From Oscillatoria sp. FACHB-1407 (GTDB lineage Bacteria > Cyanobacteriota > Cyanobacteriia > Elainellales > Elainellaceae), in assembly GCF_014697545.1 (NCBI RefSeq), contig NZ_JACJSA010000016.1, positions 115,981 to 179,980 on the forward strand: 64,000 nt of DNA, read 5' to 3'. Below are positions 10,128 through 19,070 of the stretch, in pieces. Below the pieces are notes generated by a model that made no database searches, was not told where the DNA came from, and saw nothing but the letters and a program-made list of their open reading frames with translations. How positions within the stretch are numbered: the stretch's first letter is position 1; every line of letters starts with the position of its first letter. Both the position numbers and the translations under genes were made by a program.

Positions 10128-10354
10128 AGTGTCCTCTTACGAAGTAGCATTAGTTCAAAGATAAGCAAGCTTATGTGGTTCAAGGAAGTGCAATTTTATG
10201 AAATTTCCCTAAACTATAACTCACATGCTGGCAATTATCACTCGCGGAAGTAAAGTTACGAACCTATTGGGTTAGAGCTACACAACTCAGTAAGTTAATT
10301 CCAGAATTGACTATAAGATTTTTTTCAATTCACTACACTTTTCCATCACTATAC

Positions 10355-12145
10355 CTACAGCACTTGATCAAAATCCGGCACTTGTATGGGCAATGGCACA
10401 TCTTTGTAAGAAGCTGAGACAACTACCTGTCCCTTCCCCATCACCTGCAACTCCCGCTCAAACCCCGACAAATCTGCCGAGGCATTGCGAATCGCCTCTT
10501 TCCGTTCTAACTCATTCCCCAGTGCCATCACCAGTTCTGTATTAATCTGCGACAGCACCCCATCATCAATCTCACTCACCTGTTGGCTCACCACCGTCAG
10601 CCCAATGCCAAACTTCCGCCCCTGCCGCGAAATATCCCGAAACACCGAGCCAAACCGCATTCGTTGTGGGTTCAGCACACTCGGAGCCTCCTCCACAACC
10701 ACATTCACATAGGGCAACTGGTCTGGGCTTTTCAGCACACCTCCCTCCCCATAGGGCAATCGCCCATCCTCTACCCGTCGCACAAGCTCATCTGCCAAAG
10801 TTCGCAGCCCCACCTGCCCCTGCTCATCATCATTTCCAAATGCCTGCCGGATCGCACGAGGTAACTCATCCACCCTTGCCACACTCCGCAACGTGCGTCG
10901 TAGGGTGAAGAGCGATCGCGCCACCACCGTCGTCAGCAGAAACTGCTCCATTTCCCCCATCAACGTCGTATCCACAATCAGAATCCGGCCCTGCTCCAGG
11001 GCACACAAGATCTCTGGCAACAGCGATTCGTACTCGTAGCCCGCATCCGGATCAAAGGGTGAGAACAACCTCGTTTGCCCTCGCCGCAAAAAAGCGAGCC
11101 TACGTTGGACGGCTGCCACTGTCCCCGACAGGAAATCCACATTTCCTTCAAAGCCCCCGGCTCCACCTTGCGTATCTCCCAGGAGCACACGCCCGATCCA
11201 CTGTTCCCCCCACAGCGCAAACTGCTGCTGGGCGAATGCCATCTGTTGCTCACTAAACTCACTGATACTGCTTAGGTCATCCGGGAGCACATCTGCCCTA
11301 GATAACACAACCTGCCTTTCCAGTCCCTCCTCTCCAACTTCTCGTGCAGTCAGGTAGTAGAACGGCTCTACCAGTGCCTTACGCTCTTCCGGTGAGTAGC
11401 CCTTCACAATCCCATGAATGCCGTCCTTGCCCCCGATCGCCCCATGCCAAAATCGGAACTCATCGTGAGGGTCGATCGCCAGTACGCTCACCGGAGGTTT
11501 CTGCTCATGCTGGAGCAGAGCTTGGTTGTAGTCCATCGCAGACTTCAGCAGCACCATCATCAGGTTGCTTTTCCCGGCACCCGTCCGTCCAAATACTCCC
11601 AAATGATGGGACAGAGCATAGGCAGGCAGGAAGACCTTGACCCCTTGGATTGCCTGCTCACCTGCCAGCAGATCCCCTACATACAATCCCTCTTGCCCAA
11701 GCTGACTCGCTAACAACGTTTGCATCACCCGAACAACGTCTGGGCTATCAGGGCCAACCCGAAACACATTGGTCAAATGCTCCGGCAACCGACGAGGCTT
11801 ATGAAACGTCCACCCCTCCTTTCCAACTTCCGCATATCCCAACACAATTCCCACCAGTCGAATGAGCAACTCCTCATGCCAATCCTGGCTTAGATAAGCA
11901 TTCGGCATCGTTAGTTTATTCCGGGCAATATCGTCCATTTCCAAAGCCCGGTTCATGATGTTGGCGTATTGGGTTGTGCGAAAGATGTAGAAGCGATCGT
12001 GTCCCCGTTTGCTGGGCAGCAAAAACAAATCGCCCACTGCCACATCCGCATTCCTTGCCACTACAGTCAGTTGGTGTGTATTGCTCTCTGACAAGATCCC
12101 AAAAGGATCGCCCAATAACTCAAGCAGTTCTTCCATCTGGTACAT
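10355..12145 (-). CDS. herA: HerA-type hexameric DNA translocase ATPase
   Basis: 596 aa. An N-terminal HAS-barrel-like region is followed by Walker A GRTGAGKS (186-193) in the sequence HHLGVFGRTGAGKSNLMMVL, and a Walker B/catalytic pair VVVEEAP (about 485-486), then GLTVVSQQVSEID typical of the FtsK/HerA fold. HerA pumps DNA and pairs with NurA nuclease in archaeal end resection and in several bacterial anti-phage systems. Here nurA is only 8 bp upstream. The 3' 543 bp are duplicated at 6231-6773. Because its immediate downstream partner is now the CHAP gene, the intact C-terminus appears to have come with the inserted segment. Confidence 0.93.
   Translation of the reverse strand: MYQMEELLELLGDPFGILSESNTHQLTVVARNADVAVGDLFLLPSKRGHDRFYIFRTTQYANIMNRALEMDDIARNKLTMPNAYLSQDWHEELLIRLVGIVLGYAEVGKEGWTFHKPRRLPEHLTNVFRVGPDSPDVVRVMQTLLASQLGQEGLYVGDLLAGEQAIQGVKVFLPAYALSHHLGVFGRTGAGKSNLMMVLLKSAMDYNQALLQHEQKPPVSVLAIDPHDEFRFWHGAIGGKDGIHGIVKGYSPEERKALVEPFYYLTAREVGEEGLERQVVLSRADVLPDDLSSISEFSEQQMAFAQQQFALWGEQWIGRVLLGDTQGGAGGFEGNVDFLSGTVAAVQRRLAFLRRGQTRLFSPFDPDAGYEYESLLPEILCALEQGRILIVDTTLMGEMEQFLLTTVVARSLFTLRRTLRSVARVDELPRAIRQAFGNDDEQGQVGLRTLADELVRRVEDGRLPYGEGGVLKSPDQLPYVNVVVEEAPSVLNPQRMRFGSVFRDISRQGRKFGIGLTVVSQQVSEIDDGVLSQINTELVMALGNELERKEAIRNASADLSGFERELQVMGKGQVVVSASYKDVPLPIQVPDFDQVL
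10365..10907. repeat. Second copy of the 543-bp herA-end direct repeat
   Basis: This segment lies inside intact herA and is a direct repeat of 6231-6773 at a constant offset of 4134 bp. The two copies share the same reading frame with no indel seen. Differences cluster near the stop codon and are mostly silent, so the duplication is not an exact recent assembly duplicate. The repeat pair brackets the CHAP gene and the 227-bp spacer at 10128-10354. Confidence 0.9.
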
Positions 12146-12153
12146 ACGTCCTC

Positions 12154-13377
12154 CTACCGATGCCCTGTAGCTGTAGACGGATCACGGAACAAAGCCGGAC
12201 TCATCCCCTCTGCGACGGCTGCCGAAATTAGTTGCTTCCGCAGGGCGACCCGCTCTGCATTGGTTAGAGAGGCGCGATCGTGGGCAGCTTTAATGGGATA
12301 GGGATAACCATAGACCCGTTGATCGTGACAGGTATAGTCCAGGTCTTCAAAAATCTGTTGTTCTCGCGATCGCGTTTCCTCCTTCGTCTCACCTGCAACA
12401 AACTTCTGCCAATACTCCGCATCCATATCCAGGCGCATCAAGGGAGTCGTTCGGTGAAATCGAACAAGATAAGACACGGCTCCCAGGGGTGGAACATTTC
12501 GCCCCTTAACCAGGGAAAGGCTCCATTCATCACGCCTTGCATTAGGAATCCGCAAGCACCAATGCTCTGCCGTTTGTCCGGCTGCTAAGCCTTGGAGTTC
12601 ACATGCCAACTTTTCAACCAGTTCTGTCGTTGCCAGCCCATGCGATTTAGACAGGGCAAAGAATCCTGTCTCCTGCTTGCGTGCCTCCACACAGCACAGC
12701 CGCTTTAGGTGCTCATGAAACAGCGAATTTGCTTTAGACGAAACAAAGGGTAGGGAGAATGTTGTGTCTGTCAGGATGTAGTTGGGGCGATGAGTACCTT
12801 CGATTAGCTGCAATGCGGCTGCCATTTCAGCCGTCGATCGCAATTGAATTGCCAGATTGCTTGTATCACTGGCATGAGGTCGAATCAAGCCTGCTACCAA
12901 CTCCTCAGCAGAATATTTCTTTCGGGTTGCCTGATACTTAATCTGTTGATAGTCAGAACGCTTAATAATTTCAAGGATTGAAGTTTTAGCCAATTGCTCA
13001 AAAGCCCTGTTGATTGCCTCAACTCCACGCACATCATCTTCTGGAATCCAATGGCATTCCAACACTGGCTCAGGCACAGGACTGACCTCCCTAAGTCCTA
13101 TCTGAGGAGTGGTAGCCTCATAGACTGTCCCTTGAGCGACCGACAAATATATGAAGGAGTCTGAGTACGAGAGCATTGGGAAATCGCCACTACCGTCTAC
13201 CCCTGCCACTCGTAGGTCTTGCCGGGACGTTGTGTGGTTGAAAAATAAGATGTTTTGACGAATAAATTCAGCCTCCTCATCTCCAATCTGAGCTTGAGTT
13301 TGCCAGTCGCGCATTTCTTGCGCTACAGACTGAAACTGCTCACGAACCGTCGATCGAAGATGAAGGTCAAACTGCAC
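12154..13377 (-). CDS. nurA: NurA-family nuclease
   Basis: 407 aa. The motif AGVDGSGDF around Asp61 matches NurA motif I (a metal-binding Asp in a DGS context), and a second acidic strand ILTDTTFSLPF near residue 203 is a plausible further metal ligand. NurA is an RNase H-fold 5'-3' exo/endonuclease that works in the HerA hexamer pore. It is first of its transcription unit: the next gene upstream ends 372 bp away, while herA follows after 8 bp. Length is close to the usual 330-450 aa. Confidence in family is good; substrate and trigger are unknown. Confidence 0.88.
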   Translation of the reverse strand: MQFDLHLRSTVREQFQSVAQEMRDWQTQAQIGDEEAEFIRQNILFFNHTTSRQDLRVAGVDGSGDFPMLSYSDSFIYLSVAQGTVYEATTPQIGLREVSPVPEPVLECHWIPEDDVRGVEAINRAFEQLAKTSILEIIKRSDYQQIKYQATRKKYSAEELVAGLIRPHASDTSNLAIQLRSTAEMAAALQLIEGTHRPNYILTDTTFSLPFVSSKANSLFHEHLKRLCCVEARKQETGFFALSKSHGLATTELVEKLACELQGLAAGQTAEHWCLRIPNARRDEWSLSLVKGRNVPPLGAVSYLVRFHRTTPLMRLDMDAEYWQKFVAGETKEETRSREQQIFEDLDYTCHDQRVYGYPYPIKAAHDRASLTNAERVALRKQLISAAVAEGMSPALFRDPSTATGHR

Positions 13378-13749
13378 AGATACCTACCCCATTCCTTGAG
13401 GAGCCATTACTCCCACAATGTACCAAAGCACTTTATCTCTCAACAGAAATGTTCTTTAGGTGAAGGTACTATCAGCAAGGGACTGCTTAGCAGGAATAGT
13501 TTCTTACAAGTTTTCTATTGCCGCAATCCTACTTAATCGTATAGCTTCTCACACTTGATTCATTTCTCACAGCTAATCTCAATGAATTACAAATATCTCC
13601 CAGAGCACTAACTCTTTCATTTATTTAAAAATAAAAAAAGTAGCAAATGAGAGCTATAAACAGAACCTTCGCTAAAATTGGTTAGTAAAGTGCTTTAAAT
13701 AGCATTACAGTATTGTCAAAAACGCAGGTAACTTATAGATGACTTTTGA
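13378..13749. other. Spacer between the GTPase gene and nurA
   Basis: 372 bp, AT-rich, with no convincing gene on either strand. It presumably holds the leader and promoter of the nurA-herA unit: the minus strand has TTGACA (near 13717-13712) followed by AT-rich TATTTA, but the spacing is shorter than the usual 17 bp. It separates the MoxR-vWA-GTPase block from the NurA-HerA block. Confidence 0.5.
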
Positions 13750-15519
13750 TTAAGTTTTATTCCTGTTCAGTTTTGGTGGATCTAGTTGTACTCCACGAAC
13801 TATCCATTCAATTGGAGCAAGAATATTAATTGGTTGAAGTTCTACATCATTCCGAATTTTTTGGGTTATCAGTGTTGAATCCTCCAGTATCTCTGAATAA
13901 ACAGGCTCTTGCCACTCTCCTGAGGCATCTTGATAACGCCCTATTGCAGACATGGTAAAACACTCATAACGTCCTTTCATGCTGAAGTTATTTAAGAGTC
14001 GTCGAAATAGCCTCTCACCTACAATTTCTTCAACCAATGACTCTGAATTCATTGCTTTCTGCCAAACATCTTCTCGATCGGCTTTTGTCACACAAAATGC
14101 CAAATATTGTTCTAATCGAGTAGAATCGCTATTTGAAGTCTCAGAACGTCTCAATAACTCATAAAATAAATCCCACAACAAGCTTGAGTAATTCTTACCA
14201 TGCTCTTTACTACGAAGAGGATCAAGTAAGAAGACGATACCATCACAGCTTACCAAGTAATCTACAATATCCCACACTACATCATCTTCACCTTTAGCAA
14301 AGTCATTGTTACGGAAAGGGATATCTTCATAAAATTCACCAGGTGCATTGATAAAAACAATCTCAATATTGGAATTAGAACCAAAATCCGTGGAGTAATT
14401 AGTATTGGCATTTAACCAAAATCTTAATACTTCTAATCTATCCTTTACTGATGTCGGAGGCGGAAAATGCCCTGATTGAATCATCCTAAGATGATTCAAT
14501 ATGAAATTTCCAGTTTCCCTATCACAGTCTACAATCCAATCTGGTGAGCTCATTAGCTGTTGATATAAAGTTGTAAGATACGTAGTTTTGCCTACTCCCG
14601 TAGTTCCCCAAATTCCTATTTGTATTCTTGTAGATTCTTTCGATTCCCTATTGAACCATCTATTGAACCATCTATTTAATTTATTTGAATACTGCATAAA
14701 ACGTTGCTTCATAGAGAAGGCTTCTGTAGAATTCAAGCTTTCAGTTTGTTCAGTTCCCAAGCTTGAACCCCTTCTATCTAAAAGCTGAGTCATTAGATTT
14801 GTTGGAATCAATAGTTTGGTAGTAGCAAAATTCAACTGCTGTTCAGGATTATTGATTAAGCTGAAGTGAGCTTTAGCATCTAATAATTCACCACAAACCA
14901 AGCTCCTCATCCCACGGCTATAAGCTATGAGGGGCTGAAAACCAGCTTCTGATAGTTGCTGTGAAAAACTTTCTACCACTGATGTTATCCGAACCCACTC
15001 TAATTTACGCTCTAATCCTAGTTGTGCGAATTCAAGAGCTATCTCTGAAGCAACTTGGTTTGGCTGAAGATATAGGAGAGCCGACCATTTTTGAGCTTTA
15101 GCAAATTCGCGAAGGTGTGGATCATCACTATCAATTTGTCCTTTAATGTAAGAAAGTAGAAAGTTAGATAGTTGATTAATCCGCTCTGAACCTAAGCGAG
15201 ATTCTACTTGTAACTTACTGAGAAGACAAGCTCGGAGAGTATAATTTATTTCATAAAGTCCATGCCCAACCTCTTCGCAAAGATTTGAAAGCAACAAATC
15301 TGAGACCGCAATCCAGGGAATGTTAAGAGCCTCACCACCAATATCACGTTGAAAATTTGCCCAAATTTGATAAAGCAAATCTGGTGTGAGAGCTAACGGA
15401 AAAGCAGCATGATAAGCAAGATATAAATGTGGCTGCCCAAATTGCTCTCCAAATGTCTCAATTCGTAGAGCAGCAGCTTCAGAAGTCATTCCAGTTGCAG
15501 GTCGAGGAGATTCGCTCAT
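13750..15519 (-). CDS. Large P-loop GTPase of a MoxR-vWA conflict system
   Basis: 589 aa. Residues 30-165 (AYHAAFPLALTPDLLYQIW, IPWIAVSDLLLS, SDDPHLREFAKAQKW) resemble a region I know from cyanobacterial WD40/ternary-conflict proteins linked to MoxR and vWA. Residues 300-560 are a GTPase-like domain: G1 GTTGVGKT (305-312), G3-like FINAPGEF near 388, and G4 VTKAD near 486. Trp-rich NRWFNRWFNRE precedes the domain. It overlaps the vWA gene by 4 bp, so the two are translationally coupled. It could act as the regulated switch of the set. The exact family name is not certain; the nucleotide-binding call is strong. Confidence 0.75.
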   Translation of the reverse strand: MSESPRPATGMTSEAAALRIETFGEQFGQPHLYLAYHAAFPLALTPDLLYQIWANFQRDIGGEALNIPWIAVSDLLLSNLCEEVGHGLYEINYTLRACLLSKLQVESRLGSERINQLSNFLLSYIKGQIDSDDPHLREFAKAQKWSALLYLQPNQVASEIALEFAQLGLERKLEWVRITSVVESFSQQLSEAGFQPLIAYSRGMRSLVCGELLDAKAHFSLINNPEQQLNFATTKLLIPTNLMTQLLDRRGSSLGTEQTESLNSTEAFSMKQRFMQYSNKLNRWFNRWFNRESKESTRIQIGIWGTTGVGKTTYLTTLYQQLMSSPDWIVDCDRETGNFILNHLRMIQSGHFPPPTSVKDRLEVLRFWLNANTNYSTDFGSNSNIEIVFINAPGEFYEDIPFRNNDFAKGEDDVVWDIVDYLVSCDGIVFLLDPLRSKEHGKNYSSLLWDLFYELLRRSETSNSDSTRLEQYLAFCVTKADREDVWQKAMNSESLVEEIVGERLFRRLLNNFSMKGRYECFTMSAIGRYQDASGEWQEPVYSEILEDSTLITQKIRNDVELQPINILAPIEWIVRGVQLDPPKLNRNKT

Positions 15520-16649
15520 TCTAAGCCTCCTGATGCCGACTTGCCCCGTAGCACATCGATTGCCTGATCCATTCCTAGTCGGCTTATTTCAAACATTGGC
15601 ACCAGTTCTCCAATTTCCTCAGCAGTTGTCCCTACCCATCGCTCCTGAGGCATTGGGTTAAGCCATGCAATATAGCGAACGCTCTGCCTAAGTTGACTAA
15701 GAAAGTGTTCCGTCAAATCTAACCGCTCTTCACTGTACCCACCTCTAGCGGCTCCTGCATCACTGAAAATTAAAACACCAGAGTGATCCGTCCGCAGTTG
15801 AGCTAGAACATTCGATAAAGGTTCTGCTTGCTGCTGTGTTGAATCTCGGTAAAGAAAGTGGGTAGGACAGTTATGAAAATAGTAGACCCCTGCTCTTCCC
15901 AAACGTCCACCCCGTTGAGCAGTTTCTGCTAATCTTTGAGACAATGCATGAAATGGCATCATTGATCCCTTTTGATCCAGCAGGAGTAACAACTCTGTTC
16001 GATTTACACGTCGCGGTACTAACACAGGCTCTAATAAAACACCTTGTTGAACCGTAAGAGCGATCGTTGCTTCTATATCTAATTCGGTTGGCAATCCCTC
16101 ACGTACCAGTCTTCGCAAGTGCCGCCAACTTTGTTTCATTTGCCGTCGTGTCACCGGAAAGTACTCGTCGCTTTGAGTGAATCGGTTAGGTGAAGTTCCC
16201 TTATCTTGTTGAGTTCTGATTTGTACTGCTTCAGCTACCTGGATTTCATCTCCGATCTCCATTAATTCCGCTGAAGCCAGGGTAAAAGTTGTTGTATCTG
16301 GTAATTTATTTCCTTGGTTGTTCTGCCAATTAGGTAAGCCCTTCTCCTGAGGTTCTGAAACATTCGGTTGTAGCCTACTATCCTCACTATTAGATGTGGA
16401 TTTTTCTATAGAAGCCTCTTTGACTAACTGCTCAAAATGATAGTTAAATAAATGTTCATCATCAGATGACTTCACCCATAAAGTCCGACATAAGTCGGCT
16501 AATGTTTCTCGATCACCTGTCCCAAATCCAGACTGTAACGCCCGCAACAATAAGCAGTACTCATCGATCCCCAAAGGCAATCCTGCTTCTTGCAAGCGGG
16601 TAAAGAGGTCAAGTAGGGGTAATTCCTCTTGGGCAATAGCATTGCTCAT
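15516..16649 (-). CDS. vWA-domain protein with degenerate MIDAS (MoxR partner)
   Basis: 377 aa. A helical N-terminus and a linker (80-165) lead to a basic segment (RRQMKQSWRHLRRLVREG) and a vWA domain with LLLDQKGSM at 222-230; the MIDAS D-x-S-x-S is altered to D-Q-K-G-S, as often in MoxR-associated vWA proteins. It ends with FSDAGAARGG and WLNPMPQERW. It overlaps the MoxR gene by 4 bp and the GTPase gene by 4 bp. By analogy with MoxR-vWA pairs it would be an adaptor or substrate for the AAA+ ring. Confidence 0.85.
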   Translation of the reverse strand: MSNAIAQEELPLLDLFTRLQEAGLPLGIDEYCLLLRALQSGFGTGDRETLADLCRTLWVKSSDDEHLFNYHFEQLVKEASIEKSTSNSEDSRLQPNVSEPQEKGLPNWQNNQGNKLPDTTTFTLASAELMEIGDEIQVAEAVQIRTQQDKGTSPNRFTQSDEYFPVTRRQMKQSWRHLRRLVREGLPTELDIEATIALTVQQGVLLEPVLVPRRVNRTELLLLLDQKGSMMPFHALSQRLAETAQRGGRLGRAGVYYFHNCPTHFLYRDSTQQQAEPLSNVLAQLRTDHSGVLIFSDAGAARGGYSEERLDLTEHFLSQLRQSVRYIAWLNPMPQERWVGTTAEEIGELVPMFEISRLGMDQAIDVLRGKSASGGLE

Positions 16650-17593
16650 TTCTGCACCTTCTCTATCTCTTCACCGTATCGCCGATAATCATCCCAACTT
16701 TTCAACAAAACCCCTGAATACAGAAGTTCTGTTTTGAGCTTGGACAGGACTTCATCCCCTTCATAATGGCTAAGAACTTTGATCCAATCCATCAGTTCAC
16801 TGGTACTAACTTTTTTGCTCAACCTGCCATTTGCCTCCATTTCTTGGCGTAATTCCCAGAAGCGATCAACAATTGCATCCAAGACTTTCTGAGGAGATGA
16901 TGGAAACCGCAATTTGACAATTTCAATTAATTGTTCTCGTGCTGGAAACCTGACATAGTAAAATAAACAACGACGCAGAAACGCATCTGGCAAATCCTTT
17001 TCATCATTACTAGTAATAAAGACGATAGGTGGAGCCTTTGCCTGAATTCGCTTGTTTAGACTGGTGTCTTTAACCTCAGAGACCTCAAATCGCAACTCAT
17101 CCAGTTCCAACAGCAAATCATTCGGGAAGTCAATGTCCGCCTTGTCAATCTCATCGATTAGAACAACAGTCCGTTGGTCATTTTGAAATGCCCTTCCCAG
17201 TGGTCCCCATTCCACATAAGCATCTGAATTCTTTGCCCTTATTGCTGCATCTGGATCAACTCCAGAGTTTGCTAGTTGAGCATCTCGCAAGCGCCCAACT
17301 GCGTCATATGTATACAACCCATCTTTTGCTCGACTTGTTGATTTTACATACCAAGCTTCATAGGGTAGCCCTAACTCATATGCCACTGCCCGTGCTAACC
17401 TCGTCTTTCCACATCCTGGTTCTCCTTTCAACAGTAAAGGGCGTTCCAGTAAAATTGCTACATTTACTGCTTCCACTAGCTTAGGGCTGGGCAAATAGGG
17501 GTAGAGCCGTTGACCTGTTTTAGGATCTTGCTCTCCGGGTTTTGGCTGAACCCTACCTGTATATTGCAACTGCTGCTTTAGAACTTTAGCCAT
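16646..17593 (-). CDS. MoxR-family AAA+ ATPase
   Basis: 315 aa, a single AAA+ module: Walker A GEPGCGKT (57-64), Walker B VLIDEID (144-150), sensor 1-type IVFITSNDEKDLPDAF, and an arginine-finger region FLRRCLFYYV. MoxR ATPases remodel partner complexes together with vWA proteins. The gene overlaps the upstream HTH gene by 16 bp and the vWA gene by 4 bp, so all three are made as a set. The N-terminus has KTGQRLYPYLPSPKLVEAV, which I recognise from the MoxR proteins of ternary conflict systems. Confidence 0.93.
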   Translation of the reverse strand: MAKVLKQQLQYTGRVQPKPGEQDPKTGQRLYPYLPSPKLVEAVNVAILLERPLLLKGEPGCGKTRLARAVAYELGLPYEAWYVKSTSRAKDGLYTYDAVGRLRDAQLANSGVDPDAAIRAKNSDAYVEWGPLGRAFQNDQRTVVLIDEIDKADIDFPNDLLLELDELRFEVSEVKDTSLNKRIQAKAPPIVFITSNDEKDLPDAFLRRCLFYYVRFPAREQLIEIVKLRFPSSPQKVLDAIVDRFWELRQEMEANGRLSKKVSTSELMDWIKVLSHYEGDEVLSKLKTELLYSGVLLKSWDDYRRYGEEIEKVQK

Positions 17594-18639
17594 ACTCGCT
17601 CCGATTGATACCAGTTATGCCCACAACGTTTGCAAACAGCCTCTAGTACTAATTGAGGTATACCAAACTCCCTGCTTTCCAAGATTTCTATAACCGCTTG
17701 TTCAATTTGTACAGTTAATGCTTGAGGAAGTTTATCTTTCTGTTTCTCCAGCCAATACGCGAGTTCAAATCTGGTGATATGGGTTATCTTTGGTAGCTTC
17801 AGTAGTTGGAGAGGTTCCCAGTTAACATCAAGAATTTCTGTACAATTTATGCTCCAATCATTTGCACGCCCCTGAGAATCCACTAAAAAGGCAATCAGGC
17901 GATCGTTGAGTGTTTGAGAACTGCACTTACATGCTTCTGCTGCAAGAGGATGCCAGAATTTGTGAATAAATTCATCCAAAAATTCTGCACCGGGTAGTTG
18001 GTCAACATCTTTGAAGATCAAAATTACACTTTGCGACTGCCAAAGATTACAAACGGCTTTAGCAACATCTGTTGGAGAAGAAGATGTTGCTCCTGTTGCA
18101 ACAGCTAATTCACGCCATAAGCTTTCCAAGGAATAGCTGCGCGTAACCCGCAGAAAACTTGTACGATGTACAAAAGCTGTTGTCATCTGGACTGGCAAAA
18201 GCTTCAGTAGTCGGTTCAGGAGCCACTCCTGTCCAAACTCTGGTTCACCATGAATCAAGCAGGCTCCAATAGGATGCTCTCGCACAAACTCAGCAAAGCG
18301 GTCCTCCTGCTTTGTATAGTTAAGGCAAAGTAACGCTTCGTACAAATGCTCGATGCTGAACTTCTCTATAGAAGGAACAACAGATGTCGAAGTTAGAGTT
18401 GAATCGGGTATTTCCTCATCTGCGAAATCTGCAATTTCATCAAGAGCTAATTGAAGCTTTTCGCAAATCTCCAGAAAATTCAGGTAATCTACTGGCTTCC
18501 CATTAAGAAAATTGTTGACCGTAGACCTGGCAAAACCTAGTGCTTCGGCTAAATCCTGCTGTCTGGCATAGCCGTTTCGCTTAAGAGCTAACTTAGCCCT
18601 CTCCCTATACTGTTTTGCGACTTTAAGCGATCGTGGCAT
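17578..18639 (-). CDS. HTH protein with degenerate STAND-like NTPase domain
   Basis: 353 aa. Residues 20-65 form an XRE-type helix-turn-helix (ARQQDLAEALGFARSTVNNF). Residues 95-350 resemble an inactivated STAND NTPase: the Walker A position reads GEPEFGQEW (131-139), without the Gly-Lys-Ser/Thr, while a Walker B-like strand VILIFKDVDQLP remains. Such inactive STAND (iSTAND) proteins have been described in MoxR-vWA ternary conflict systems. It is the first gene of the unit and overlaps the MoxR gene by 16 bp. It may sense a trigger and hold the system off, or regulate transcription. Confidence 0.75.
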   Translation of the reverse strand: MPRSLKVAKQYRERAKLALKRNGYARQQDLAEALGFARSTVNNFLNGKPVDYLNFLEICEKLQLALDEIADFADEEIPDSTLTSTSVVPSIEKFSIEHLYEALLCLNYTKQEDRFAEFVREHPIGACLIHGEPEFGQEWLLNRLLKLLPVQMTTAFVHRTSFLRVTRSYSLESLWRELAVATGATSSSPTDVAKAVCNLWQSQSVILIFKDVDQLPGAEFLDEFIHKFWHPLAAEACKCSSQTLNDRLIAFLVDSQGRANDWSINCTEILDVNWEPLQLLKLPKITHITRFELAYWLEKQKDKLPQALTVQIEQAVIEILESREFGIPQLVLEAVCKRCGHNWYQSERVWLKF

Positions 18640-18823
18640 TCTCTATCCCAAAACACCTGCTCAAAACGAACTCAGACATTTCCCGGACGCAATTCAGTCA
18701 CATAAGCAACATTTTCGGTCACAGAGTAGGTAAGCACTCTCAAGCTTAACTCAGAAGCAAGGCATCCTCCAAGTCAGTCAGGGTAAAGGTTCGATAGGTT
18801 TAGACGAGTTCAAGCTAAACCTG

Positions 18824-19009
18824 ATGGACGACCTAAAAGACCTGAAAACTGCTCTCGATATCATTGTAATTATTGCAACTCTTGCTCAAACCTTTCCTCC
18901 CCTTGCCTTTTTCGTAGGGCTAGGCACCATCTATGTTCTGGTGAAGGATGAGTTTACCAAGGACGATGACGAGAAAACTAACATGGAGAAAGACAAGAAC
19001 ATTAAGTAA
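18824..19009 (+). CDS. Small single-span membrane protein (hypothetical)
   Basis: 61 aa: a hydrophobic stretch from about residue 12 to 41 (IIVIIATLAQTFPPLAFF and VGLGTIYVLV) followed by a highly charged, Lys/Asp-rich tail. The start ATG 18824 has no clear ribosome binding site. It is the only plus-strand gene between two minus-strand blocks, and a strong hairpin follows 6 bp after its stop, which supports it being transcribed. Not a family I recognise; small membrane proteins beside conflict systems are often effectors, but that is inference. Confidence 0.45.
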   Translation: MDDLKDLKTALDIIVIIATLAQTFPPLAFFVGLGTIYVLVKDEFTKDDDEKTNMEKDKNIK

Positions 19010-19014
19010 TGCGA

Positions 19015-19054
19015 ACGGGTGATCGCTCAACCCTCTTGGAGAGCGATCACCCGT
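19015..19054. terminator. Perfect 14-bp hairpin between convergent genes
   Basis: ACGGGTGATCGCTC at 19015-19028 pairs perfectly with its reverse complement at 19041-19054 across a 12-nt loop. It lies between the plus-strand small gene and the minus-strand gene ending at 19071, so it can end both transcripts. There is no long T-run on either side. Confidence 0.7.
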
Positions 19055-19070
19055 GTCGCTAATCGTTTAT

